DNA of 64,000 bases from Vandiemenella viatica (lineage: Eukaryota; Arthropoda; Insecta; Orthoptera; Morabidae), in contig JARYHS010008074.1 of the NCBI GenBank assembly GCA_031002005.1, positions 271,499,930-271,563,929 on the forward strand, written 5' to 3'. The notes beneath the pieces were generated by a model. That model was not told the DNA's origin, did no database searches, and worked only from the letters and a program-made list of their open reading frames with translations. This document shows, piece by piece, positions 43,622 through 54,768 of this stretch. The position numbers and the translations under genes were made by a program. Every line of letters begins with the position of its first letter. Position 1 is the stretch's first letter.

Positions 43622-44960
43622 GTCATAACGTAGTACAAGTTTTTGAAAACCCGCCTCGTAGAAGTCTGCCGCCTGACTTGTTTAACCACTGCATCACAAC
43701 TGTTTTGACTTCGTTATCGTCTTCAAGACGCTGACCGCCCAGGTGTTTCTTCAAGTGCAGGAACAGATGGTAGTCACTGGGCGCTATATCAGGGTTGTAC
43801 GGAGATGATCTAGAGCAGTGTTTCCCAACCTTTTTTGGGTCATGTCCCACTTAATATTTTTTTTGCCCCCCATACCTAATTTTTAATTAAAAAAATATTT
43901 TGCTAACATCAAACGAAACTATACCTAATAATTATTTAGAGCACTGTTTTAAGAATTTGCTTTTTTGCTATATTTTGTATCTATATCTAGCATTGCATTT
44001 AAATAAACCCAAGAGGAAAGCGGTAAAGTCGTATCAAGTCAATTTCTAAATTGCCCCCCTAAAAAAACCAAATTGCCCCCCTGTGGGGCGTGGGCCCCAC
44101 GTTGGGAAACACTGATCTAGAGTTTCCCATCGAAAAGATGTGATGAGATCTTTGGTCTGATTAGCCACACGTGGACGGGCATTGTCATGCAGCAAAACGA
44201 TGCCCTTGCTCAACTTGCCACGTCTTTTGTTCTGGATTGAACGGCGCAGATTGTTCAATGTCTCACAATAAGCTGCTGCAATAATTGTCTCTTTACAAGG
44301 CAGAAATTCCACAAGCAATACCCCTTTTCTGTCCCAAAAAACTGTGCACATGATTTTCCGGGCAGAAATCGTTTGCTTGAACTTCACTTTTTTGGGTGAA
44401 TCTGAATCCATGAACTGTTGCTTTGATTCTGGTGTGACGTAGGCCACCCATGTCTCATCGCCCGTAACAATTTGGCTTAAGAAATCATCACCATCGTTGT
44501 CGTAACGCTCAAGGAAAATCAATGCACTGCCTAAACGTTTGGTTTTGTGCACATCCGTTAACATTTTCGGTACCCAACGTGAGCACAATTTTGGGTAATT
44601 CAAGTGCTCGGTAACAATGCCATACAAAACACTACCAGAAACATTAGGAAAGACATCACACAAGGAGGAAATCGTAAAGCGTCTGTTTTCTCTCACCTTA
44701 TTGTCCACTTTCTGCACCAAACTTTCATTAACGACCGAAGAACGTCCACTCCGTTGTTCATCATGCACATTTGTGCGGCCACCTTTAAATGCTCTCACCC
44801 ACTTTCTCACCATTTCATCACTCATAATGTTTTGTCCGTAAACTGCACAGATCTCACGATGAATATCGATCGGTTTTAGGCCTTGAGCACAAAGAAATCT
44901 TATAACAGCCTGTACTTCATAGTCGGCGGGACTCAAGATTATCGGAGGCATCTTAAACAC
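43622..44960 (-). pseudogene. Mariner-1 transposase, interrupted
   Basis: The N-terminal helix-turn-helix region (IRFLCAQGLKPIDIHREI, MVRKWVRAFKGGRTN) is followed by the catalytic TGDETWV (first Asp) and LLHDNARPRVA (second Asp). The ORF runs open to the hAT MITE at 44122. Beyond the MITE the remainder, SPYNPDIAPSDYHLFLHLKK with the third Asp, is in another frame, consistent with a one-base loss next to the insertion. The MITE and frameshift make it non-functional. Confidence 0.9.
43816..44114. mobile_element. hAT-type MITE (299 bp)
   Basis: The ends are CAGTGTTTCCCAACCTTTTT and, inverse, ACGTTGGGAAACACTG. A perfect 8-bp duplication ATCTAGAG lies at 43808-43815 and 44115-44122. CAGTG ends with 8-bp duplications are typical of hAT. 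It has no coding capacity. It is the innermost layer of P3 > RTE-A > mariner-1 > MITE. Confidence 0.9.
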
Positions 44961-45118
44961 TCAGTGAACAACGTAAACAAGGACGAATTAGACTGTAATG
45001 GCGTCAGTGTGTAGGCAAGAGATACAGGTACCCAGTGCGCATGCGCGGAACGCCGACTGTAGCGCTGCAGCCACGGTGTGACAAAACGGTTCTTACTTAA
45101 AAAATACGCCTTGATACG

Positions 45119-45791
45119 TATATAAGAATCAAGTGGCTATAATAAAAGTAGAGAATCACGAGAGACTTGCATCAGTTAGTAAGGGTGTGAGACAAGGTTG
45201 TAGTCTATCCCCTTTAATATTCAACTTGTATGTAGAAGAAGCAATGAAGACAGTCAAAGAAAAATTTCCTTGTGGCATAAGTAAGTTTTAAGGGAGAAAA
45301 AATCAGTATGCTACGATTTGCTGATGACATTGTCTTGTTAGCAGAAAGGGCTGAGGACATTGAGAAATAACTGAATGGCATGAACAAAATACTGAAGGAA
45401 GATTTTGGACTGAATATAAATCAAAGCAAAACAAAAGTGATTAAATGTAGCAGAAATGATACCAAACACAGTAGATTAAATATAAAAATAGCATCGGATG
45501 TAATAGGAGTAGTAAGTAAGTTCTATTACTTGGGAAGCAAAATTACAACCACGGCTGAAGCAGGAATGATGTTAAAAGCAGAATAGCACTAGCAAAAAGA
45601 GCTTTCATGAAAAAGAGAAACCTTTTAGTTTCAAATATTGATCTAGGAATTAGAAAGAATTTTTTAAAACTCTTTGTTTGGAGCACAGCACTTTATGGTA
45701 GTGAAACATGGACTTTAGGAATACCAGAAATATAGAAAATTGAAGCATTCGAAATGTGGTGCTACAGCACAATACTGAAAATTAAGTGGAA
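45119..45791 (+). pseudogene. RTE-A piece 3 (RT catalytic box and thumb)
   Basis: It continues from the mariner-1 TA with TATAAGAATCAAGTGG and reads GVRQGCSLSPLIFNLYVEEA and MLRFADDIVLLAERAED, so here the FADD box is intact. A stop follows and then NGMNKILKEDFGLNINQSK. It ends at AAATTAAGTGGA, where LTR-2 is inserted. Confidence 0.85.
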
Positions 45792-45891
45792 TGTATAATA
45801 TATCTGTTATACACGTTGCAGATACCGTAGTTAATTATAATTCTGAATTGATTTCCTTTTTGTGTGTGTGTTAATTTCGTAATGATAAATA

Positions 45892-45945
<54 letters not shown>

Positions 45946-46330
45946 TAAATATTTAATTGTAACTGGCTTCCACAGACAGTAGTTTGTATAATGCTGTGGT
46001 AAATATAGAATAATATCGTTGCATTCAACAAGAGATAGACTAGAATCTCTGGGGATAGTAAGAAGTTAGCTGTGAATTTGGTTGTGTAGTTTAATTTGAT
46101 GAAATTATATAAAGCCATTAAGAATAGTAAAATGTTATTATTTGATTTTAAAGTAATTTTGAAAAGTAGGGCCTAATTATTTCATAAATGGGGCTGACCT
46201 CCCATAATGCAAATTAAGCATTCAAAAAAATATTGGTCGGCACACCAAAAGGCTTATGTATACAAATTTGAGAAGTGTTGCATATGGCTCAAACTGACGA
46301 ATATAAGTACTAATACTTTAAACAGAGGTG
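45792..46330 (+). repeat. 5' LTR of LTR-2
   Basis: It corresponds to the 3' LTR from ATATCTGTTATACAC to ACTTTAAACAG. It includes a run of about 45 A at 45898-45942 where the other LTR has 8, a microsatellite-type expansion. The exact ends are uncertain by a few bases. Confidence 0.8.
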
Positions 46331-47185
46331 TCGGATTTGACGACTACTGCCAGGATTGGTTCATCAAGGAATTTTCTGAGGAACCAGTAATGATATCATT
46401 AAAGCAGCGATGACGGTACGTTGAGGGACGACGTGGAGCCGATCGGCGCAGATTGGCAAGTACAGATTCCAGTTTCTCTTTGGACTTGCAGTCTCACATT
46501 CAACAAAAAGAAGAAGTATCGTTTAATATGAACGTTTCAGTTAAATCAATTTGCAATTTAGGCAAGAACTAAGTCAGCAAGAAAATAAAGTTCAATTGTC
46601 AGAAACTAACTTGCGAAAAGTAAAGACTTTACAATCAGAATTTATAATTAAATTGTAACGGTGATGAACGAACTATTGTTTGCAACAAATTAATTAAAGA
46701 CAGATTGTCAGAAAGTAATTATATTAACAAATGTCAAAAAAATTAAAAAATTGTAAATTGCAGTAGCATGTTTAAAATAGATTATAGGCTATAGCTAAGA
46801 CAAAAGAATAATACAAGTTTTTAAAACAAAATAATAAGGGGGAAATTTATTTTTCGAGGAATATCGTCACTGTAAAGAACTGATTTGTTTTTTTGTTTTT
46901 GCATGTACATGGTTGGTTATTTGCAGTGCTATACCAAGTGGACTTTTGGTATTTCTGTCGTGCATTTCTCTATGCATTATAAATACTACGAAATTTTGTA
47001 AGTGATTTTGTGTTCTAGTATTCAAGTCTGTGCAGAGTATTATCGGCGTTGCAATACAGCGTTGTACTATTGTTGTTGTGCTGTATAAATTTGAGAGAAG
47101 TCATTGTTGAATACTAGCGGTTTTTTTTTATTTCCTCGTAATAAAATTTATTATTGTTTCTGAATTATTCTAATTTGCTATAAAG

Positions 47186-50100
47186 ATGGAAAACAGTTGC
47201 TTTAAATTGGTTAGAGCGGATGGGTAAATTAATCATATCGAGCAGCTAGTTAATGAACCTATGCGGTGTCATAACGGTAGCGAAAACATTTTAGATTTGC
47301 TAGTTACTAACAGGCCAGAATTATTCACCGACATTTCAACGACCACTGGAATAAGCGATCACAAAGCGGTTATTACGACTATCAAATTAATGACCAAGCG
47401 AAAAAGGGGAAATGGACGGATTGTATACAGATCCAGTAAGGCCTCAAAGGAGTGATTTAGAACCTACCTGAGGAATAATTACCTTAACTTTAAGTTAACA
47501 AAAGACGCCGTTGAAGAGATGTGGCATCGATTTATACATATGGTCAGGGAAGGTACATATACCGAAGCCGAAAATAAATGGGGAGAATGATTCACCGTGG
47601 TACACATGCGAAGTCAAAAGATTACTCAAAAAACAAAGAAGGAAGAGGTCTCGCATCGATTTAGAAACCTTGGCCGAGTTAAGAGGACGTGTGAAGAATG
47701 TGATGCGTGAGGCCTTCAACGATTTTCATTCAAACACTGTCTCTAAGAGTCTCATAGAAAACCCAAAGAAATTTTGGTCGTATGTTCGAAAAGTCAGTTG
47801 TACCAAAAGCAATATTCCAGCACTAGTTCGTGAAGGGTCCGAGGTTATTGAAAGCCGCGATAATGCTAACGTACTAAATACTGTATTCAAAAATTCATTT
47901 ACTGACGAAAATAAGGATAGCATTCCCGTTTTCCCACGTCGTGTCGAGTTGGAGATGGAATCATTACGAATAGATACTGCAGGTATCATAAAGCAATTAG
48001 AGCTTCTAAAGTGGGGAAAAGCACCTGGCCAGGATGGTATTCCAGTAAGAGTATTTTCAGAGTATGCGGCGGAAATCGGGCCATTTCTGTCTGATATATT
48101 CAGTAAATCCCTAGAAGAGCGAAAAGTACCTTCAGACTGGAAAATAGCGCAAGTAACTTCGATTTTCAAGAAAGGTGATCGAAGCGATCCTGGTAACTAC
48201 CGTCCCATATCTATAACATCTCATTGTGGTAGAGTTTGGAGCATATTATATGCTCGAACATTATGAATTTCCTAGATGAAAATATTTGCTTACAACAAAT
48301 CAACACAGATTTCGGAAGAAAAGATCATGTGAAACACAGCTGGCCCTATTTACACCCGACGTAATGAAAGTTATTGATGCAGGTTCACAAGTAGACGCAA
48401 TTTTTTTAGATTTTCAGAAAGCCTTTGACTCTGTGCCACACAACCGCCTTTTAGCGAAGCTACGAGTGTAGGGTATATCGGATCAGCTTCGTGAATGGAT
48501 AAAGGATTTTCTAACTGGTCGATCGCAGTATGTCGTTATTGAAGGAGAAAGTTCTTCTAATCTAGATGTTACATCGGGTGTACCTCAAGGAAGTGTAATA
48601 GGACCACTTCTTTTCTTAATTTTTATAAACGATCTCGGAGGCAAAGTGAAAAGCCTTTTTAGATTGTTTGCTGGTGATGCGGTTATTTATAGGGATGTAA
48701 GGAATTTGGCAGATTGTTTAGCAATTCAGCGTGATCTGGATGTTATCTTGGAATGGTGCGCTGAGTGGAAACTCACACTAAATTGTAAAAAGTGTAAGAC
48801 AATGAGCATAACTAACAAAAAGAATCCAATTGTTTAGAAATACGAGTTAAACAATTCAGTTATTGATATGGTCGATTCTATGAAATATTTGGGAGTACCA
48901 GTACAAAAGGAACATGAAATGGGACTTACATATTAATACTTTGGTAGGTAGAGCTAATTCAAGGCTGCGGTTCCTAGGTCGAATTTTGAAAAATTGTAAT
49001 GAACAAACAAAGGAGATAGTGTACAAATCTCTTGTGCGTCCACATTTGGAGTATTGTTGTGCCATTTGGGATCCGTTTCGTAAGGGGCTGATTGAGAGTA
49101 CAGAGAAAGTTCAGAGAAGAGCCACTCGATTCGTGACCGCTTGCTACAGTCCTTATGAAAGCGTCACAAAACTGATTAGTAGACTAGGCTGGTAGTCTCT
49201 GGTATATAGACGACGCACGTTTCGTATAAACTTATTGGGAAACATGCGTACTCCCACTTTCACCTACGAGTGTAGTGAAATACTTCGTCCACCAACCTAT
49301 TTGGGTCGGGATGACAGGAAAGATAAAATTAGAGAAATAAGGTGCCGCAATGATTCTTATATGAATTCTTTTTTTCCTCGTACCATTAGGGATTGGAATG
49401 CACAACAAAGAGATTAGGTTTGGTGCTGAGCACCCTCTGCCACCCACAGTTTTGTGAAATGTAGATGTAGATGTAGATGTGTGAGGACCAAAATAATACG
49501 TCAGAATGGCAGACTGGTAGTTCGGGAATTGTTAGTTTTGATAATAAAGACGTATTTAGAGTCCGAAATGGTAATAGTAATTCTGTTCAAGCAGAATTGG
49601 CTAGTAGTCTTAATATTAATGCTGAGGTAAAAGGGGTTGCAGAGTATTTTGAAAACAGTAATCTTAATAGTAATGATGGTTGTAATGGGTTAAATGATAG
49701 AGACAGCGACGATGGGCGAGATAATTATGTAAATGACGCAGTCTCACCAGAATTAAGTCGAACGTCTGATGCTCGAGATAGGAGTATAGATCCCCAACAG
49801 TTCATGTCATGTTTCAAGCAACTCCAAGAAATGATATTAAATCAATCCATAGAAAGAAAAATCGAAATGCAAGAAATGAAAATAGAACTTGTGTCAAATC
49901 AAGAAAAATCAATTCAAAGAATGGAAACAAAAATTATATTAAACAAAAAAAAAGCAAACCAAGAATTGAAAGCAGAAACTATGTTAAATCAGGAAAGAGC
50001 AATTCAGGAATTGAAAATAGAAATTGTGTCAAATCAAAAGAAGAATGAAGAAAGTTTCCAGGCTATGAGGGATAAGATGAAGAAAATTCTTGGAAGCAAG

Positions 50101-51240
50101 AGGGGCGCACTGAATTAGAACATTTCCAAGAAGAGGTTAGACAAGATGTAGCCGGGATAATGGATCAACGTTTAGCAGATAATAATGAAAGACAAAACGC
50201 CATTATTGGTAACATCAGAGAAGTCATGCTTGAAAGTCAAAAAGAATGTCGGGAAGAAATAATTTTGGTGAAGCAACAAACTGCAGGTAGTATCATTCAA
50301 TTGAAAAAAACAGATTGATAAAGGAGTAGGACAAAAGATAGGTGAAGTTGAAATTGAAAAGATTGGTTCTAGATTCAATCAGGTAGAAGAAAGATTGGAA
50401 AAGGTTGAACGCCGACCTAGCGCGGTTGTTACCGTAATGGTGAATACGTATAATCCACCGATGTTACTTGATGCAGTTTTTAAACCGAACGGAAATATTC
50501 GCCCAGCAGATTTTGTAATGATCTATGATAAAGACTTACCATTAGAATGGTCTGATATAGATAAGATTCACTATGTCAGAGGTAAAATGAAGGCCGAAAC
50601 TTTTTTCTGGAGCTGTGAAGTAGCTGAAGAGTGCAATGATTACAATGAATTCTTGAGAAGATTTCGCTAAAAGTTTTGGTCTGCAGAGGAAAGTGAAAAG
50701 TGATTTTTACAATTGTCGTTGTTTTAGCAGACCCGACGGGAAGATGCGAGATTTTTGCGACGCAATGCGAAAGGAATTGCGTTATTTGGAACAACCAGTA
50801 GGAGAGGTTGAGCAGATCGAAATATTATTGCAGAAACTCCCGAGACAAGTGCAAGATTAACTAGTTGTTAACCAGTGGGATAGGATTCATGATTTCTTAG
50901 ACGCACTTGAGCGGGTAGATCGGTGTAACAAAATGTACGAATACAATGTGGAAGGTACCGAGAAAACGGCTACGTGAATAAAAAGTACGGGGTAAATCAA
51001 ATAATTGGCCATACAGAGGAGATAATGTCTATGGAAGAGGAGAAGGACAGGTGAATCGGCAATACAGAAGCGATCTGTGACAATTTGAAGGCAACGCTAA
51101 CAATGGCAATGGGCGTGGTTATGTATCGAACGGATGGGGAAATAAGTGACCGCAATACAAACAAACTATGTATATGAAAATGAAAGGTAACAGGCAACCT
51201 AACGAGGAAAAAGGAACGGAAAACTTAAATCTGCAAGTGT
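47186..51240 (+). pseudogene. LTR-2 gag, interrupted and frameshifted
   Basis: The start ATGGAAAAC (47186-47194) is cut off by LINE-A and resumes at about 49478 as CEDQNNTSEWQTGSSGIVSF, parallel to the LTR-3 gag. A long coiled coil follows (MQEMKIELVSNQEKSIQRME, repeated blocks to 50118). The capsid-like core follows in another frame (PADFVMIYDKDLPLEWSDID, RGKMKAETFFWSCE, 50395-50670), then further broken reading. It is homologous to LTR-3 gag throughout and is dead. Confidence 0.75.
47195..49476 (+). mobile_element. LINE-A copy inserted in LTR-2 gag
   Basis: This 5'-truncated CR1/I-like LINE (clade uncertain) ends in GTAGATGTAGATGTAGATGTG. It has the endonuclease tail (ENILDLLVTNRPELF, ISDHKAV), RT blocks GQDGIPVRVFSEYA, WKIAQVTSIFKKGDRSDPGN and FQKAFDSVPHNRLLAKL, GVPQGSVIGPLLF, and LFAGDAVIY where FADD has become FAGD. 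The thumb follows (VRPHLEYCCAIWDPFRKG, QRRATRFV). Stops and frameshifts are numerous. It interrupts gag directly after its third codon. Confidence 0.85.
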
Positions 51241-51253
51241 AAATGTCCTATCA

Positions 51254-51925
51254 GTGGCGGATACAGTGGTTGCAGGATCATCCAATATGTGTGATAAAAA
51301 AGCAGTAAGCGACTACAATGACTACAGGAGCAAGCAATCTAGCAAAGAAGAATATCTAAAGTGGTGGGAATGTTTGCATAGGATGAATAACAACAACTGT
51401 GGGACCATGTCAGTGGACAGCGAAAGCAAATATGAAAACTAGTATATATCGGAGTTGGCCAGAATCAGTGTACATGATGATAATGGCAAGGATGGTGGTG
51501 TAGAACATGGAGTAAGGAGAGCGACGGAGTTAGATAAGTTGGAAGAAGATGTGTTCGTTGAAGGAAATTTGTGCAGCGAAAGAAATGAACTTCCTCTAAG
51601 CAGTGATAGTGATGGTACGTCGAGTAGCGACGATGAAGAAGGTGAAGATATAATTGAAGAAAATAGGTTCAATAGTGAATCCAATGAAAATGAAGGAAAT
51701 AAAGTGAGAATATTTTTTGTAAAGAGTGTTGACGAAGAAGTAAATCCATGTGTGTCTCAGAGAAGAGCACCTGAGAATGCAACAAAGGTAGTCCAGACAG
51801 TACGAACGCGTCAGCGCAGCAAAATAACGAAGTCGCAAGTTGTTCTGATTTCAGCCATAGGGAAAGATGCAAGAAATTGTTGGTACAGGGTACAACAGAA
51901 GACGACCGACGGCGGTATAATGTAA
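51254..51925 (+). pseudogene. LTR-2 region between gag and protease, broken
   Basis: Pieces such as EEYLKWWECLHRMNNNN match LTR-3 at 63930 (EEPLRWWECLKSLDEEE). A following acidic stretch (SSDDEEGEDIIEENRF) ends in VVLISAIGKDARNCWY. There is no known domain. It is probably the N-terminal extension of the pol polyprotein. Confidence 0.5.
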
Positions 51926-52056
51926 ACAATTTAAAGGGGGAATTTTTGCCAGAGTTGCAAAGAGATAAATGGTCGCATGAAGAAATTGCGAAAGATTTGT
52001 TAAGTGAAGAAATGCATGACGTTTTAGAGGATAAAATAAGATAGCCGTTAGTTAAT

Positions 52057-52920
52057 GTGAAGATATTTGGAATAGAACGCCAAGCGCTAGTAGACTCCGG
52101 AAGTGACCTGACAGCGATTTCACACACGTTGTATGAAAACATTATAGCAAGATATAAGGTGACGGAAATGCCGGTAACCCACATTCAGATCATGGGAACA
52201 ACCGGGAAACTAAGCAAGAGACTAAAAACACAAGTTTGGATGGAATTAGAAATGGATAAAGCGCAGATAGAGCACTGCTTTATTGTAATACCGGGCTTAA
52301 ATATAAATTGCATAATCGGTATGGATTTTTTGATAAAATACCAGGTGCAAATTGACTGTGGAAAAGGAGAAAATAAAATTTTGAAGAATGGAAAGGAACA
52401 CGTAATGACATTTTGGAAGGAAGTAGTGAGTGGTTTGGAACTGTTAGGAAACGTGAAGCTGCAGATGATGCGCCAGATTGGTACAGAAAAGGACTATTTA
52501 AAGAAAGTGGGCCGACCTAAGGCATTGTTGTCAAATAATGGAAGTCAATTCACGTCGAAAAGATGGGCCACATGCATGAACAGTAATAACATTCGACACA
52601 TCAGAATTTCTGCTTACCATCCGGCATCCAATCCAGCAGAACGAGTAATGAGGGAGTTAGGCCTAGTTTTGAGGACGTATTGCAGTACAAAACATACTAG
52701 ATGGATTGAATATATAAATGATTGTGAAAATGTAATTAACAGTATTCCTCATGAAAGTACGGGATACGTCGCGCATCGCATAATGTTCAACGAAGATCCT
52801 CGTAATATGATAAATGAACAGATGAAATTTCTCCCGAAGCAGGACGTCGATAGGGAAGAATTTATGACTAAAGTTAAAAGTATAATGAAGAAGAAAGCTG
52901 AAGATATAAAGGCGGTATGA
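52057..52920 (+). pseudogene. LTR-2 protease joined in frame to integrase (RT deleted)
   Basis: The retropepsin active site ALVDSGSDLTAISHTLYENI lies near residue 10-30, then the flap region and IIGMDFLIKYQVQIDCG. After about residue 125 the reading passes directly into the integrase core: LLSNNGSQFTSKRW, HHPASNP-like AYHPASNPAERVMRELG and the region NSIPHESTGYVAHRIMF. The second catalytic Asp is Asn (NNGSQF). RT and RNase H, about 500-600 residues, are absent although the frame is kept for 287 codons. Confidence 0.8.
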
Positions 52921-53185
52921 CAAATGGGTAAAACCGACCAAGTTTGAGATAGGAGATTTAGTTCTGGTGAGAATGAAAAAAAGAAAATCCAGAGAAATAA
53001 ATTCCGAAATAAAGTAATTTTTTAAAATATATCACGGACCTTTTAGGGTCATTTCTAAACCGAATATTAACGCATATGAACTGGCATATCCTAGGTCACA
53101 TAAAAAATTAGGATTGAGAAACGTTTTAGACTTGAAATTGTATAAGTCTCTCCTAAAGGGAAGATCAAAAGATTGTGAAAGGTAG
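52918..53185 (+). pseudogene. LTR-2 integrase C-terminal GPF module
   Basis: After a frameshift the reading continues TKFEIGDLVLVRMKKRKSRE, then IYHGPFRVISKPNINAYELA, the GPY/F module of gypsy-type integrases, and ends with KLGLRNVLDLKLYKSLL. There is one stop within it. Confidence 0.65.
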
Positions 53186-53447
53186 TAATTGCAAATAGTT
53201 GATTGTCACTTGAGTTGCGTGAGAAATAATTGTTATTATAAAGAAGGAAGGACTGATAAAGACAGTATGCTGGATTGTTGTATTTGTTTGTAAATATGTT
53301 AATTTCATTGTGTAAATATGAGACACTGATTCAATGACATCGAGATGTAAGTTGTGAGTGGAAGAATTAAGTGGACTGATAGAGACAGTGATTTGAAAAC
53401 TAAAGAAAGTGTGCCATCATTTAGTTGTGCCTCGATGTGGGGGCAAT

Positions 53448-54442
53448 CATAACATATCTGTTATACACGGTGCAGATACCGTAGTTAATTATAATTCTCA
53501 ATTGATTTCCTTTTGTGTGTGTGTGTTAATTTCGTAATGATAAATAATTTGTAAAAAAAATATGTAAATATTTAATTGTAACTGGTTTCCACAGACATTA
53601 GTTTGAATAATACTGTGGCAAATATAGAATAATATCGTTGCATTGTGACGTATCTGTATATAAGTTATGTATAGGTCTTTGTAAAGTTATATGTATCATT
53701 ATGTTATATTGTAAAAGGTTTCACGTTCGGAGTAGTTTGTTCAGTATGCATGTGTTTGTAAATTGTCTGTCCCAATGCTCGTAACCGAGCGGCTGGAGGT
53801 AGACCGCAAAAAATAAGGGAGTGTGAAACAGCTGCGACCCTGCCTGCAGCAAGGGTCGGCGGCAGTATTCAGTCTGGAGTGGTAGCCGACAGACCTGATG
53901 TGGTCGTAGCAATATTGAATGTTTTGTAATCTAACATGTGAAGAATAAATTATCAAAAGAAGACTTGAAATTACTGTGTTGTCGATATCTAAATTTAAGC
54001 AGCCTTCTACAGGTACTACAAATGAACCTGTATAACTGAATAATATGTTTTTCATCCGTTCGTGGCCGAATAGCTGAATTTGTTTGGCCCAAAACGTGAG
54101 GAACACCAAGGGGAATCATAAAATCAACCAACAAACCCTTTACAGCATTCAACAAGAGATAGACTAGAATTTCTGAGGATAGTAAGAAGTTTGCTGTGAA
54201 TTTGGTTGTGTAGTTTAATTTGATGAAATTAAATCAACGCATCAAGAATAGTAAAGTGTTATTATTTAATTTTAAAGTAATTTTGAAGAGAAGGGCCTAA
54301 TTATTTCATAAATGGGGCTGACCTCCCATAATGCAAATTAAGCATTCAAAAAAATATCGGTCGGCACACTAAAAGGTTTGAGAAGTGTTGCATATGGCTC
54401 AAATTGACAGAAGTAAGTACTAATACTTTAAACAGGGGTGTT
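53448..54442 (+). repeat. 3' LTR of LTR-2, holding a solo LTR
   Basis: It matches the 5' LTR on both sides of the insert at 53644-54144, including GGGCCTAATTATTTCATAAA and AGCATTCAAAAAAATAT. RTE-A resumes at GAACTCAAAAAGTAAG. Confidence 0.8.
53644..54144 (+). mobile_element. Solo LTR inserted in the 3' LTR of LTR-2
   Basis: The 501-bp unit runs TGTGACGTATCTG to CCCTTTACA, flanked by GCAT (53640-53643 and 54145-54148), as for a gypsy-type LTR. It has an AATAAA near 53943. No internal region remains, so it probably arose by LTR-LTR recombination. Its family is different from LTR-1 and LTR-2. Confidence 0.75.
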
Positions 54443-54768
54443 TGAACTCAAAAAGTAAGAAATGAACGAATTTTGGAAATGATGGGTGAGAAAAGAAGTT
54501 TTTGGAAGAAGCTTACGGAAAGAAGAGACAGGCTGGTAGGTCATACTTTGAGACATGTTGGATTAGTTAATTTGCTGGTGGAGGGAACAGTCGAAGGTAA
54601 GAACTGTAGAGGAAGACAGAGATTAGAATATATGATACAGATAATTGAGGACGTGGGTATGTAGAAATGAAGAGGTTAGCAGGTTAGCACAGGATAGGAA
54701 GGGATGGAGGATTGCATCAAACCAGTCGAAAGACTGACGACAGCAAAAAAAACAAAACCAAAAAACCC
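54443..54768 (+). pseudogene. RTE-A piece 4 (RT C terminus and 3' end)
   Basis: It reads EMMGEKRSFWKKLTERRDRL and GRQRLEYMIQIIEDVG, collinear with RTE-B 42520-42830. It ends AGACTGACGACAGC and a degenerate A-rich tail before the TAACCTA duplication. Confidence 0.85.

Larger units (their letters stand above)
43486..45118 (-). mobile_element. Mariner-1, with a hAT MITE inside
   Basis: The inverted ends contain GGCATGTTTTTTAAGG and, inverse, CTTAAAAAATACGCC, with AACCGTTTTG-like sequence inside. TA flanks both sides (43484-43485 and 45119-45120). Without the MITE it is about 1.33 kb, the standard mariner size. The transposase reads on the minus strand. It is inserted in RTE-A. Confidence 0.85.
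45792..54442 (+). mobile_element. LTR-2, gypsy-type element lacking reverse transcriptase
   Basis: The LTRs are about 540 bp (45792-46330 and 53448-54442, the latter holding a solo LTR). Shared sequence includes ATCTGTTATACACG, GTAGTTAATTATAATTCT and GGGGCTGACCTCCCATAATG. The order is gag (47186 onward, interrupted by LINE-A), protease and integrase. RT and RNase H are missing. GTGGGGGCAA before the 3' LTR is a likely purine tract. It sits in RTE-A; flanks GGAA and TGAA are a possible imperfect 4-bp duplication. Confidence 0.85.
19795..54768 (+). mobile_element. RTE-like LINE RTE-A, four pieces
   Basis: The pieces are 19795-21806, 43182-43485, 45119-45791 and 54443-54768, about 3.3 kb in total, collinear with the uninterrupted RTE-B (39637-42869). 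The 5' end (AGAGACTATACTAGCC) and 3' end (AGACTGACGACAGC plus an A-rich tail) match RTE-B. TAACCTA flanks both ends (19788-19794 and 54769-54775). It is interrupted in order by LTR-1, mariner-1 and LTR-2. The type is RTE, with an apurinic-like endonuclease followed by reverse transcriptase. Confidence 0.85.

Noticed and set aside
45898..45942. Long A run as the poly(A) tail of a retroelement
   Set aside because: It is internal to the 5' LTR of LTR-2; the 3' LTR has eight A at the same place, so it is a microsatellite expansion.
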